The notes under the pieces: model-generated
Databases searched by the model: none
Seen by the model: only the letters and a program-made list of their open reading frames with translations
Told to the model about the DNA's origin: nothing
In this document: positions 41,844 through 49,880 of the stretch, piece after piece
How positions within the stretch are numbered: position 1 is the first letter of the stretch
Layout: the number at the start of each line of letters is the position of its first letter
Translations under genes and position numbers: made by a program
Assembly (NCBI GenBank): GCA_934692625.1
Contig: CAKUUC010000004.1
Span: 86,243 to 150,242 of the forward strand
DNA: 64,000 nucleotides
Direction: 5' to 3'
Source of the DNA: an uncultured Candidatus Melainabacteria bacterium
GTDB taxonomy: Bacteria > Cyanobacteriota > Vampirovibrionia > Gastranaerophilales > Gastranaerophilaceae

Positions 41844-42068
41844 ATGAAGGAAGATGAATTTTATAAAAAGTTAGGAAAACAAATTAAATTTTTGCGTGAA
41901 AATGCCCATTTAACTCAAGAAAAATTGGCGGAAAATTCAGGAATAAGCCTTGATTATTTGGGTAAAATTGAGGTGGATATAAATAAACCTGGGTTAAAAA
42001 CTCTTTTGAAAATTTCAAATGCTTTGAATTTGCCAATCAAAAAACTTTTTGATTTTAAAGAAATCTAA
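41844..42068 (+). CDS. Small XRE-family HTH regulator paired with a prepilin gene
   Basis: A 74-residue protein, almost only a Cro/CI helix-turn-helix (GKQIKFLRENAHLTQEKLAE, LDYLGKIEVDINKPGLKTL). It lacks the tail of the two larger XRE paralogues. It is divergent from the prepilin gene at 41088 with 66 bp between. The shared operator-like sites suggest that it represses both itself and the prepilin. The 3' end overlaps the convergent hemW by 4 bp. Confidence 0.87.
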   Translation: MKEDEFYKKLGKQIKFLRENAHLTQEKLAENSGISLDYLGKIEVDINKPGLKTLLKISNALNLPIKKLFDFKEI

Positions 42069-43156
42069 TCTTCTAAAAATTCTGCCAAAATTACATTACT
42101 TACAAGTATTCCTTGTGGAGTGAATTTGTAGCCGTAGTCTGTTTTTGCGAGTAATTTTAAATTTAAGTATTTTGTCAAAATTTTGTTATATTTTTGTTCA
42201 AAATTTATTCCATATTTTGAATTTATATTATTAATATCAATTCCAGACATCTTTCTCAGTCCCAAAAATATTTCTTCTTCTAATTTTTCTTGAATTGAAA
42301 GTTTGTGAGAATTTATTTTTTTTGTCGGATTAGCAATGTATTTATCCAAATTCGTTTCATTTTCGTATCTTTTGCCGTTTTTATATCCGTGTGCTCCTGC
42401 GCCAAATCCGTAATATTCCTCGTTATTCCAGTAGGTCAAATTATGTTTTGATTCAAAACCTATTTGGGCAAAATTGCTGACTTCGTAGTGTTTAAACTCA
42501 ACTTGTGGTAAGAAATCTATTGTGGCTAAGTACATGTCGGCTTGAGCATCATCGTCAGGCAGATTTTGAGGAGTGTTTTTATAGAAATAACAACCTTCTT
42601 CGATTTTTAAGCCGTAAAGTGAAATGTGGGTTAACCCCAAGTCAACCGCTTGTTTTAAGTCATCTAAAAACATTGAAGTTGTTTGATTGGGTAATCCATA
42701 AATAAAGTCTAAACTAATATTTCTGAAACCGACATCTTGAGCCAATTTAACAACTTTTTTTACTTGATTTGAGTCGTGTCTGCGATTTATTTGTTTTAGT
42801 ATTTCGTCATTAAAAGTTTGGCAACCGAAACTCAAACGATTTATTCCAATATTAAACAGATTTTCTAAGTATTTTTCATCAATATCTTCTGGGTTTAATT
42901 CTGTTGTAGTTTCTGCATTTTGTTCAAATTTAAAATTTTGGATAATATTTTTTATTTCATCGGGATTTAAGACAGAAGGTGTTCCGCCCCCAACGTAAAG
43001 TGTTTTTAAGGGTTCGTTTTCGTAAAAATATTCAATTTCTTTTTGTAAGTTTTTTAAAAATAAATCTTTTTTTTCTAATGCGCAGTATGACACAAAAGAG
43101 CAATAATTGCACTTTGATTTACAAAAAGGTATATGTATGTAAGCACTTTTTACCAT
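42065..43156 (-). CDS. hemW: Radical SAM protein HemW (HemN-like)
   Basis: The start is the ATG at 43156 (MVKSAYIHIPFC), 363 residues. The radical SAM cluster motif is CKSKCNYC, with Cys12, Cys16 and Cys19. Then come LYVGGGTPSVL and the family block GINRLSFGCQTFNDEILK. The C-terminal HemN domain has NEEYYGFGAGAHGY. The N-terminus lacks the extra residues of true coproporphyrinogen dehydrogenase, so it is the HemW heme-chaperone type. TATAAT lies 6 nt before the ATG; no ribosome binding site is seen. Confidence 0.9.
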   Translation of the reverse strand: MVKSAYIHIPFCKSKCNYCSFVSYCALEKKDLFLKNLQKEIEYFYENEPLKTLYVGGGTPSVLNPDEIKNIIQNFKFEQNAETTTELNPEDIDEKYLENLFNIGINRLSFGCQTFNDEILKQINRRHDSNQVKKVVKLAQDVGFRNISLDFIYGLPNQTTSMFLDDLKQAVDLGLTHISLYGLKIEEGCYFYKNTPQNLPDDDAQADMYLATIDFLPQVEFKHYEVSNFAQIGFESKHNLTYWNNEEYYGFGAGAHGYKNGKRYENETNLDKYIANPTKKINSHKLSIQEKLEEEIFLGLRKMSGIDINNINSKYGINFEQKYNKILTKYLNLKLLAKTDYGYKFTPQGILVSNVILAEFLED

Positions 43157-43162
43157 AATTTG

Positions 43163-43168
43163 ATTATA
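43163..43168 (-). promoter_or_regulatory. Candidate -10 box for leaderless hemW mRNA
   Basis: Reverse strand TATAAT, then CAAATT, then ATG. TTGTCT lies 19 bp upstream. Confidence 0.5.
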
Positions 43169-43182
43169 CAATGAAGGATAAT

Positions 43183-43212
43183 AAAAAAGACAAGTTCTCT
43201 CAAAACTTGTCT
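43183..43212 (-). terminator. Intrinsic terminator
   Basis: AGACAAGTT with AACTTGTCT (43188-43196, 43204-43212), followed on the reverse strand by TTTTTT. It ends the unit containing the gene at 43247-43792. Confidence 0.85.
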
Positions 43213-43246
43213 GAATTTATTGACTCAATAATAAATTTTCTCTTTC

Positions 43247-43792
43247 TTAATGTTCTACTCTAACTTTTAATATGTCGTTTACCAAAGCCACAATTGCGCC
43301 CAATACCGCACCTGCTGCTACAAAGAATGCTGTAGGTCTGATGTGTTTGGTTACCAAATTGTATCCGTTCATAAATTGTTTTGCGGTTCTTTCCGCAATT
43401 TCGGAAGAATTTTTACAAATTCTCTTAAATTCTAACAATTCAGTAGGTTTTTCATTTTGCAAATTGTTGAGAGCGGTTCTAATTTTTGAAGGTTTCATAC
43501 GATCCCCTTCCTTCATACCGTCAAACATTTTGATGAATTCATCTTCCGCAACAGAATGTTTTTCTTTTGCGTTCAATTTGCTAATATATCTTTCTGTTCT
43601 GTAGTTATACATTTTTTTCTGGTCATTAACCAAATTTGAAACTTTTATATATTCGTCACTATTTTTTTCTTCATGAGTTAATGGCAACGCATATTTCCCT
43701 GCAATGCCTGCTACTGCGCCGATTGCTGCCCCTTGCGCTAGTGGTATTAATACACTCCTATGTCCGTTGTTCTGAACTGACTCTGTTCTCAT
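43247..43792 (-). CDS. Hypothetical membrane protein with Gly/Ala helices at both ends
   Basis: The 181-residue protein has a Gly/Ala-rich hydrophobic stretch near residues 15-33 (LIPLAQGAAIGAVAGIAGKY), a charged helical middle and a C-terminal hydrophobic helix near 152-172 (AFFVAAGAVLGAIVALVNDI). AAGGAAAAGGA precedes the ATG and a strong terminator follows, so it is a real single-gene unit. I do not recognise the family. The next 170 bp upstream (43793-43963) hold only its AT-rich promoter region. Confidence 0.7.
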   Translation of the reverse strand: MRTESVQNNGHRSVLIPLAQGAAIGAVAGIAGKYALPLTHEEKNSDEYIKVSNLVNDQKKMYNYRTERYISKLNAKEKHSVAEDEFIKMFDGMKEGDRMKPSKIRTALNNLQNEKPTELLEFKRICKNSSEIAERTAKQFMNGYNLVTKHIRPTAFFVAAGAVLGAIVALVNDILKVRVEH

Positions 43793-43963
43793 AGTCCTTT
43801 TCCTTCTGTAAATCCGTTACTTATCAAGACCCCATAGCTTGATTAGCATTTACTACCTATATTTTTATGTAAGAACTTGCACTTAAATATTCTAATTGAG
43901 CGAAAACTCACTTAAAACTGAGTAATCAAATTCTTATTTTGTTTCCGATATTATATAATAAAA

Positions 43964-44935
43964 TTATTTTTTTGTCAACACTCTAAATAAATTTAATAAA
44001 AGCATAATTCCGACAATTCCCAAAGTTAGGAAAAAGTCATATTTTATCGCATTATGCTTTGCAAATAGACAAGCCAAAGCGCCTGCTAAAATTGCAACAG
44101 ATGTGATAATTACAACGGTTTTCTTTTGAGAAAAACCGGCATGGAGAAGTTTGTGGTGAATGTGTTCTGCATCTGCAACAAATGGTGATTGACCTTTGCA
44201 AATTCTTCTCAAACTTGAGTATGTAATATCAATAATTGGTACTGCTAAAACGACAAAAGGTAATAATATTGCAAGTGTTGCGACCTTCATTACACCTGTA
44301 ATTGAAATTGCGGCAAGCAAAAATCCTGAAAATAATGCTCCGCTATCACCCATAAATATTTTTGCCGGATTAAAGTTGAAAGTTAAAAATGCAAGCATTG
44401 CACCGGCAAGAATAAAGCCGATTAGGGCGCTGATTGGGTTTGCAGGAGATAATGTGATTGCCAAAATTGCTAAAGTTATAGCGTTTACTGTTACGACAGA
44501 ACCGGCAAGTCCGTCTACTCCATCGATAAAGTTTACCGCATTTGAAATACCTACAATCCAAAGTAAAGTTATCGGATATGAGAGCAATCCTAAGTCAATT
44601 CCACCAAAGAATGGAACACTGTCTATTTGCACTCCCAAAAGGTATGCAATTGTTGCTATTGAAACTTGGATTAAAAGTTTGAATTTTGCTCCTAATCCGT
44701 ATACATCGTCAATTAAGCCCAACAAAAACATCAAAGAACCGCCAAGTAAAATTCCTGACATCAATTTCCCGTACGGATAATAACTTAGCAATACAAGGCA
44801 TAAGAAAGTTAGCATTGTGCTAATCCATATTGCGACACCACCTATTCTGGAAATCGGTTTGGTATGGATTTTGCGTTCGTTCGGAACATCAACAAGTCCT
44901 TCTTTTTTTGAAAAACTTATTACCAAAGGTACCAA
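43964..44935 (-). CDS. WecA/TagO/MraY-type undecaprenyl-phosphate sugar-phosphate transferase
   Basis: A polytopic membrane enzyme with RKIHTKPISRIGG, the LGLIDD aspartates, NAVNFIDGVDGLAG, FNFNPAKIFMGDSGALFSGF and the His motif ADAEHIHHKLL. This set fits WecA/TagO (GlcNAc-1-phosphate transferase), which starts synthesis of O-antigen or other wall glycans, rather than MraY. The listed start is a TTG inside the first helix. The frame stays open upstream to about 45004 (KLAHSHIIGTVIAYIFGVF), and AAGGAG lies at 45009-45014, but no ATG, GTG or TTG is there. The true start may be ATT or ATA. Confidence 0.85.
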   Translation of the reverse strand: MVPLVISFSKKEGLVDVPNERKIHTKPISRIGGVAIWISTMLTFLCLVLLSYYPYGKLMSGILLGGSLMFLLGLIDDVYGLGAKFKLLIQVSIATIAYLLGVQIDSVPFFGGIDLGLLSYPITLLWIVGISNAVNFIDGVDGLAGSVVTVNAITLAILAITLSPANPISALIGFILAGAMLAFLTFNFNPAKIFMGDSGALFSGFLLAAISITGVMKVATLAILLPFVVLAVPIIDITYSSLRRICKGQSPFVADAEHIHHKLLHAGFSQKKTVVIITSVAILAGALACLFAKHNAIKYDFFLTLGIVGIMLLLNLFRVLTKK

Positions 44936-45008
44936 AAATACCCCAAAAATATAGGCTATTACTGTTCCGATTATATGCGAATGTGCTAACTTAATAATTA
45001 TAATTCTG

Positions 45009-45014
45009 CTCCTT
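45009..45014 (-). promoter_or_regulatory. Shine-Dalgarno site that points to an unusual start codon
   Basis: Reverse strand AAGGAG. The in-frame codons 4, 7 and 10 nt downstream are ATT, ATA and ATT, joined without stop to the transferase frame. Confidence 0.5.
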
Positions 45015-45018
45015 GTTT

Positions 45019-46257
45019 TTAACTATATAGCGGATGTTTTTTGCATAATTCAAGCGATTCATTACGTAAGTCCGCTAGTACGCTTTCATTATCTGACGAA
45101 AATATCGCAGATGCAATAATTTTTGCAACTTTACGCATATCTTCTTCTTTAAATCCTCTTGTTGTAACGGCCGGTGTGCCTAGTCTTATGCCACTTGTAA
45201 CAAACGGGCTTTGCGGATCGTTCGGTACGGTGTTTTTGTTTGCCGTAATTCCGACTCTTTCCAAAACGTTTGCCATGTCTTTTCCGGTTTTACCTGTTTT
45301 TCTTAAATCTAATGTCATCAAATGGTTTTCTGTCATTCCGCCAACGATATCCAATCCTTCATCAAGCAAACCTTGCGCTAAGGCTTTGGCATTTTTTACA
45401 ATTTGTACTGCATAATCCTTGAATTCAGGTTTAGATGCTTCTAATAATGCGACTGCTTTTCCGGCAATAATGTGTTCCAACGGACCACCTTGTAAGCCTG
45501 GGAATACGGCTTTATCAATATCTTTTGCAAATTCTTCTTTGCACATAATAATTCCGCCGCGAGGTCCTCTTAATGATTTGTGAGTTGTTGTTGTTACAAA
45601 ATCACAATACGGTGCAGGTGATGGGTGAACTCCAGCAGCAACCAGACCAGCAATGTGTGCTATATCAGCCAAAAGTAATGCACCAACCTCATCAGCGATT
45701 TCTCTGAATTTTTTGAAATCTATGATTTTAGAATAGTTACTAGCACCACAAATAATCAATTTAGGTTTGTGTTCGTGAGCCATTTTTCGAACATCTTCAT
45801 AATCAATTTCACCATTTTCGTTAATTCCGTAGCCTTTTACATCAAAGTATAAGCCTGAGAAGTTTACAGGTGAACCGTGAGAAAGGTGTCCGCCGTTTGA
45901 CAAGTCCATACTTAAAACTCTATCTCCCGGTTTCATTGTCGCCATAAATACTGCCATATTTGCTTGAGCACCACTATGAGGTTGGACGTTTGCGTGATCC
46001 ATTCCGAAAAGTTCACATGCTCTTTTTTGTGCAATTTCTTCAATTACGTCAATATGTTCGCAACCGTTGTAATATCTTTTGTGCGGTTTACCTTCTGCAT
46101 ATTTATTTGTCAAAACGCTTCCGCAAGCTTCCATTACCGCTAATGATGTGCAGTTTTCGCTTGCAATAAGTTCTATAGTTTCTTGTTGTCTTTTTAATTC
46201 TAAGTCAATTTGTTCAGCAACTTGTGGATCTGTTTGTTTTAAATGTTCTAATGTCAT
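45019..46257 (-). CDS. glyA: Serine hydroxymethyltransferase
   Basis: A complete 412-residue PLP enzyme converting serine and tetrahydrofolate to glycine and methylene-THF. The PLP lysine is Lys227 in VTTTTHKSLRGPRGG. Other family blocks are IASENCTS, EGKPHKRYYNGCEHID, NVQPHSGAQANMAV and LLADIAHIAGLVAAG. GGGAG precedes the ATG, and TATAAT lies upstream with a leader of about 20 nt. With folC it represents folate one-carbon metabolism in the window. Confidence 0.98.
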   Translation of the reverse strand: MTLEHLKQTDPQVAEQIDLELKRQQETIELIASENCTSLAVMEACGSVLTNKYAEGKPHKRYYNGCEHIDVIEEIAQKRACELFGMDHANVQPHSGAQANMAVFMATMKPGDRVLSMDLSNGGHLSHGSPVNFSGLYFDVKGYGINENGEIDYEDVRKMAHEHKPKLIICGASNYSKIIDFKKFREIADEVGALLLADIAHIAGLVAAGVHPSPAPYCDFVTTTTHKSLRGPRGGIIMCKEEFAKDIDKAVFPGLQGGPLEHIIAGKAVALLEASKPEFKDYAVQIVKNAKALAQGLLDEGLDIVGGMTENHLMTLDLRKTGKTGKDMANVLERVGITANKNTVPNDPQSPFVTSGIRLGTPAVTTRGFKEEDMRKVAKIIASAIFSSDNESVLADLRNESLELCKKHPLYS

Positions 46258-46440
46258 ATACTCTCCCTTTTCACATTATTATATACTAACAAATGTATTT
46301 TGTGCAAGATGTTACGGGTATTATGCCATATAAAAACCTTTTGAATTGTAACAAAAACTTTACAAAACTAATGCAAAATTTAAAGTTTTTTGATGTATAT
46401 GCCGAAGATATATTTGTCAGGAAACAAAGGGATACATCAA

Positions 46441-46974
46441 ATGAGTTTAAGTGTTAATTACAATTCATTATACAAAAACGGCATTGATACTTCTTTATTA
46501 AAAGATGTATCTAACGAAATTTTGCGCCGTGCTGCTCAAAAAAATTCCCAATATACAAATTCTGCCACTGTACAAAGAGTTAATTCTACTGCAAAACCCG
46601 TTGAATTAGGTATTGATTTGTACCAAGGCAAACTTAATACTGACGTTCAAAAACAAATTTCAATGAATAACACTTTGCAATTCCATTTTAATCAAGCAAC
46701 TTTGAATTCTATTCAGTATTTGAATTCTCAGGCTGCGATGTCTAAAAAAATGGACGGTAAAGTAATTCCTGCAGCAAATGAAGTTGTTACAGAAACTCAA
46801 AAATCTGTAGAAACTCCAAACTCAACTCAATTTATGAGTATTTTTGCTGCCTCAACCGCAACAGATAAAAATGGCTCAAATCCGTTCAATAACCATGAAC
46901 TTTTGGTTAAGAAAACCGGCAAAGATTCTGATGATGAAAAAGATAATAATTCATTAAAAAGTATTTTTTCATAA
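46441..46974 (+). CDS. Hypothetical protein, Asn/Gln/Ser-rich
   Basis: The start is the ATG at 46441 (MSLSVNYNSLYKNGID), with AAAGGGAT upstream; earlier in-frame ATGs (46390 onward) lack a site. The 177-residue product has no signal peptide or membrane segment and is rich in Asn, Gln, Ser and Thr. It may be a structural or secreted protein using a non-classical route, but nothing specific is seen. It stands alone between glyA and the Skp-like gene. Confidence 0.6.
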   Translation: MSLSVNYNSLYKNGIDTSLLKDVSNEILRRAAQKNSQYTNSATVQRVNSTAKPVELGIDLYQGKLNTDVQKQISMNNTLQFHFNQATLNSIQYLNSQAAMSKKMDGKVIPAANEVVTETQKSVETPNSTQFMSIFAASTATDKNGSNPFNNHELLVKKTGKDSDDEKDNNSLKSIFS

Positions 46975-47140
46975 TGTTAAATAAATTTTCTCAATAAAGA
47001 TTTTTATACCTTTCCTTTTGTTTACTACATTTTAATCAAATATCTCGTAAGAGATATTTTTTTTATTTATCCGGTTGTCTTATTTTGAAATTTTATATTT
47101 CCGTTTAGTATATTTTTAACCAGAGAAAGAGAGGATAAAA

Positions 47141-47602
47141 ATGAAAAACAATTTATGGTTTATTGCGGCATGCGTATTGGTATTTTTTGCAGGATATAAC
47201 ATGAACAATGCGGCAGTGTCGTTCCCAAAATACAAAGTCGCTGTTGTTGATATTCCGACAATTTTATCTAATTCCACTGAAATTCAAACCTTGAAAAAAG
47301 AGCAGGATAAAGAGGCTCAAGAACTTGATACACTTATTACAAAAGCCCAAAATGATATTTTAAATGAACATGACAGAAATAAACTTATACAAAAAGAAGC
47401 GGATTATAGACAACAGATAAATAATAAAAAAAGTGATATTGATAAAAAATATAATGAAAAATTAGCGCAAATTAACAAAAATATTCAAGCACTTGTTACA
47501 AAAGAGGCGAAAAAATCTAATTATAACCTTGTTTTGCCGGCAGGCATGGTAATTTCCGGCGGCGAGGATATTACGAATAATGTTGTCAAAAATATGAAAT
47601 AA
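47141..47602 (+). CDS. OmpH/Skp-family periplasmic chaperone-like protein
   Basis: The 153-residue protein has an N-terminal membrane or signal segment (WFIAACVLVFFAGYNM), then KYKVAVVDIPTILSNSTEIQ, the start pattern of the Skp/OmpH fold (VAVVD...). A long Lys/Gln/Asp-rich coiled coil (about 55-125) and a short closing strand (NYNLVLPAGMVISGG) follow. Skp trimers hold unfolded outer membrane proteins with their coiled tentacles. This supports a diderm envelope. AGAGAGGA precedes the ATG. Confidence 0.78.
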   Translation: MKNNLWFIAACVLVFFAGYNMNNAAVSFPKYKVAVVDIPTILSNSTEIQTLKKEQDKEAQELDTLITKAQNDILNEHDRNKLIQKEADYRQQINNKKSDIDKKYNEKLAQINKNIQALVTKEAKKSNYNLVLPAGMVISGGEDITNNVVKNMK

Positions 47603-47636
47603 TAATAAGAATAAAATTTTTGAATATGTTTTTTAT

Positions 47637-47656
47637 GTGCCCCATTACTGGGGCAC
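47637..47656. other. Isolated GC-rich hairpin
   Basis: GTGCCCCA-TTAC-TGGGGCAC is a perfect 8-bp stem without a T-run, followed by a moderately GC-rich 40 bp. It could be part of a small RNA or a weak terminator for the Skp-like gene. Confidence 0.3.
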
Positions 47657-47732
47657 TGGCTGAACTTGCAAAGAATAAGCCGTGTGTCGTAAGGTTTTGA
47701 ACTTAAATTTACAAAATGGTAAAAATAATCTA

Positions 47733-48419
47733 TTAAAAGTTTTTCATAGCACTATTATATATTTTATTGTTTGTATTTTTTATGTTCGTTATTATTATTT
47801 TTTCAGCAATCCATCTTTTTACACCAAACACAATTCCGTTAGGTTTTTGACCGAATTCAGGTGCCATTTTTTCTGCTTTCATTGCTTTTTTTATTCTGAT
47901 AAAATTCTTTAGTTTGCTATTATCTCCTTGCTTAATTCCTGTTACATATTTATCAAAAAGCTGTTTATCAAAATCAGTCGGATTAAATTTTTTTAACTCA
48001 GTTGCAAAGTGTGACAATTCTTTTAATGCCACTAGAGGGAAACGAAGATATAATTCAAATTCAGTTTCCTTGAATACAAGGTTACGAATGTAATAAATAA
48101 AAGACTCAAAGCGAAGTGAAGTTTTTGTTTTCGTATTTTTAATTTTTATAGGATACTCACACGTATATATTGATGGATTATACTCTAATACCGTATTTTT
48201 GTGAGTTTTAGCCATAAAATTATCTAATGTATTTGTAATATTTTCTCCCATTTTTTTGTATTCTTGAATTTTAGAAACATCTATTGGCTTTTGTTTTTCA
48301 TTTGCCATTTGTAATGTTTTCTTGCAGGCATCTTTTACCAAATTATTAATATGTTTTTTTAATCCATTAGAAACATAACCTGTGAAGTTAGGTGTATTTT
48401 GTGTGTTTTGAATTTGCAT
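47733..48419 (-). CDS. Hypothetical protein with N-terminal PNFTG motif
   Basis: The start is the ATG at 48419 (MQIQNTQNTPNFTGYVSNGL), with AAGGGGA upstream; an ATG at 48440 lies before that site. The 228-residue product is basic and helical, without signal peptide. The N-terminal Gln/Asn-rich stretch followed by P-x-F-T-G also occurs in the larger protein at 54071-55627 (KQPQFTGAMDG). I do not recognise a domain. It lies downstream of lipA on the same strand with a 36-bp gap. Confidence 0.65.
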   Translation of the reverse strand: MQIQNTQNTPNFTGYVSNGLKKHINNLVKDACKKTLQMANEKQKPIDVSKIQEYKKMGENITNTLDNFMAKTHKNTVLEYNPSIYTCEYPIKIKNTKTKTSLRFESFIYYIRNLVFKETEFELYLRFPLVALKELSHFATELKKFNPTDFDKQLFDKYVTGIKQGDNSKLKNFIRIKKAMKAEKMAPEFGQKPNGIVFGVKRWIAEKIIITNIKNTNNKIYNSAMKNF

Positions 48420-48455
48420 AATTATCCCCTTTTGTTTCATTTTCGCTTAAATTAT

Positions 48456-49301
48456 TTACTTTGCCAAGAGTGCGGCATTGTATGAACTTCTTACAAGTGG
48501 TCCGATTTGGAATTTGTCAAAGCCGATTGATTTTGCAAGGGCTTTTAATTCCTCATATTCTTCAAGTGTGTAATATTTTGCAACCGGTAAATGTTCTTTT
48601 GATGGTTGAATATACTGTCCAACTGTGAGGATATCGCATTTTACATTGTGCAAATCCTCAAAAGTTTCTTTTATTTGTGCTAAATCTTCGCCTAAACCAA
48701 CCATCATACCTGATTTTGTTGTAATATCGCTATTTTCTTTTACATATTTCAAGACTTCAAGTGAATTATCATAATTTCCTTGAGGGCGAGCCGTTTTGAA
48801 TATTACTCTTGTTGTTTCAATATTATGGTTAAAAATATCTGGTTTTGCCTCAATCACAATATCTAACGCCTCTTTATTGTTTTTGAAATCAGGTGTTAAA
48901 ATCTCTATTTTTGTATTCGGCATAACTTCTCTTATTGCATAGATACACTTAGCAAAATGTTCTGCTCCGCCATCGGGTAAATCATCTCGTGTAACAGATG
49001 TTATTACTGCATATTTCAAACCTAAATCTTTAACTGCTTTTGCAACATGATTAGGTTCATTTGGGTCTAATGGTTCTGGTTTTTGACAAGAAATGTTACA
49101 ATATTTACAATTCCTTGTGCAGACATTTCCCATTATCAAAAACGTTGCTGTGTTATTTGTATAACACTCGTTTTTATTGGGACAGCGTGCGTTTTCACAT
49201 ACCGTATTCAAGCAATTATGTTTCAAAATTCGTCGCACATTTCGAGTTGCATCGGTATCAATTATTGGTCTTTTTAAAAATTCAGGTAATCTTTCACGCA
49301 C
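48456..49301 (-). CDS. lipA: Lipoyl synthase
   Basis: The 281-residue radical SAM enzyme starts at a GTG with AAAGGAC upstream. The auxiliary cluster cysteines are Cys35, Cys40 and Cys46 (CENARCPNKNEC) and the radical SAM cysteines Cys61, Cys65 and Cys68 (CTRNCKYC). The C-terminal RSSYNA supplies the serine ligand of the auxiliary cluster. It inserts two sulfurs into protein-bound octanoate. No lipB or lipoylated enzyme gene is nearby. Confidence 0.97.
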   Translation of the reverse strand: MRERLPEFLKRPIIDTDATRNVRRILKHNCLNTVCENARCPNKNECYTNNTATFLIMGNVCTRNCKYCNISCQKPEPLDPNEPNHVAKAVKDLGLKYAVITSVTRDDLPDGGAEHFAKCIYAIREVMPNTKIEILTPDFKNNKEALDIVIEAKPDIFNHNIETTRVIFKTARPQGNYDNSLEVLKYVKENSDITTKSGMMVGLGEDLAQIKETFEDLHNVKCDILTVGQYIQPSKEHLPVAKYYTLEEYEELKALAKSIGFDKFQIGPLVRSSYNAALLAK

Positions 49302-49414
49302 TTTTTTGTCCTTTCAGGGTTTAATATATATGTGAGCAAAAATTTTTTTGTTTGCTTTTTATAATATAATATTATATAAATATATTATAAAAGCAAAGAC
49401 ATAGGAGTTAAACA

Positions 49415-49780
49415 ATGAATAAATTAGTATTACTTTTAACAGCAATAGCATTCAGTACAGTGTCTGCTTCCGCTTTGGAACCACTAATTTTGGAACCACT
49501 AGGAAATTATACCCCTGTTCAAAACCAAGCATATAGCCATGTTAGCCAAGCGGTAGATTCTGAAGTTAATGCCGGTGTTGAAAATGCCCAAGAGTCACAA
49601 ACAGTTCATACTGCAAAATATAATACAAACCCTAACATGATTCCGCAAAATGCTGCGGCAGAAGGTTTGCCAGTTGCAAGAAAACAGTATTATAAAGGTA
49701 TTAGAATTGAAACCAAACAAGGCAGCAGAACTAATACTCAGTGGAATCCGGGTGGTAAAGGTACAAGATCTTATTTTTAA
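49415..49780 (+). CDS. Small exported protein, unknown function
   Basis: The 121-residue protein has a typical signal peptide (MNKLVLLLTAIAFSTVSASA). The mature start has an LEPLILEPLG tandem duplication, then a polar Gln/Asn/Ala-rich chain ending KQGSRTNTQWNPGGKGTRSY. No domain is recognised. TAGGAG precedes the ATG and an intrinsic terminator follows, so it is very likely expressed. Confidence 0.7.
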   Translation: MNKLVLLLTAIAFSTVSASALEPLILEPLGNYTPVQNQAYSHVSQAVDSEVNAGVENAQESQTVHTAKYNTNPNMIPQNAAAEGLPVARKQYYKGIRIETKQGSRTNTQWNPGGKGTRSYF

Positions 49781-49808
49781 GTATTTTGTATAACAGTTGA
49801 GATTTTTG

Positions 49809-49836
49809 AAAAAACACCTCTTTGTGGGGTGTTTTT
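49809..49836 (+). terminator. Intrinsic terminator
   Basis: AAAACACCTC with GGGGTGTTTT, loop TTTGT. The sequence closely resembles the terminator at 50814-50839. Confidence 0.88.
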
Positions 49837-49880
49837 CGTCATTTTTAAGAAGTATTATCCAAAATTTTTCCAATCGAATA

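Noticed and set aside
47637..47700. Hairpin and following GC-rich stretch as SRP RNA or another known small RNA
   Set aside because: The conserved GGAAGGAAGCAG-type SRP core is absent and no other known RNA signature fits.
49797..49880. N-terminal 28 codons of the open frame leading into the autotransporter remnant
   Set aside because: This part is the terminator hairpin of the preceding gene read as protein; it has no ribosome binding site.
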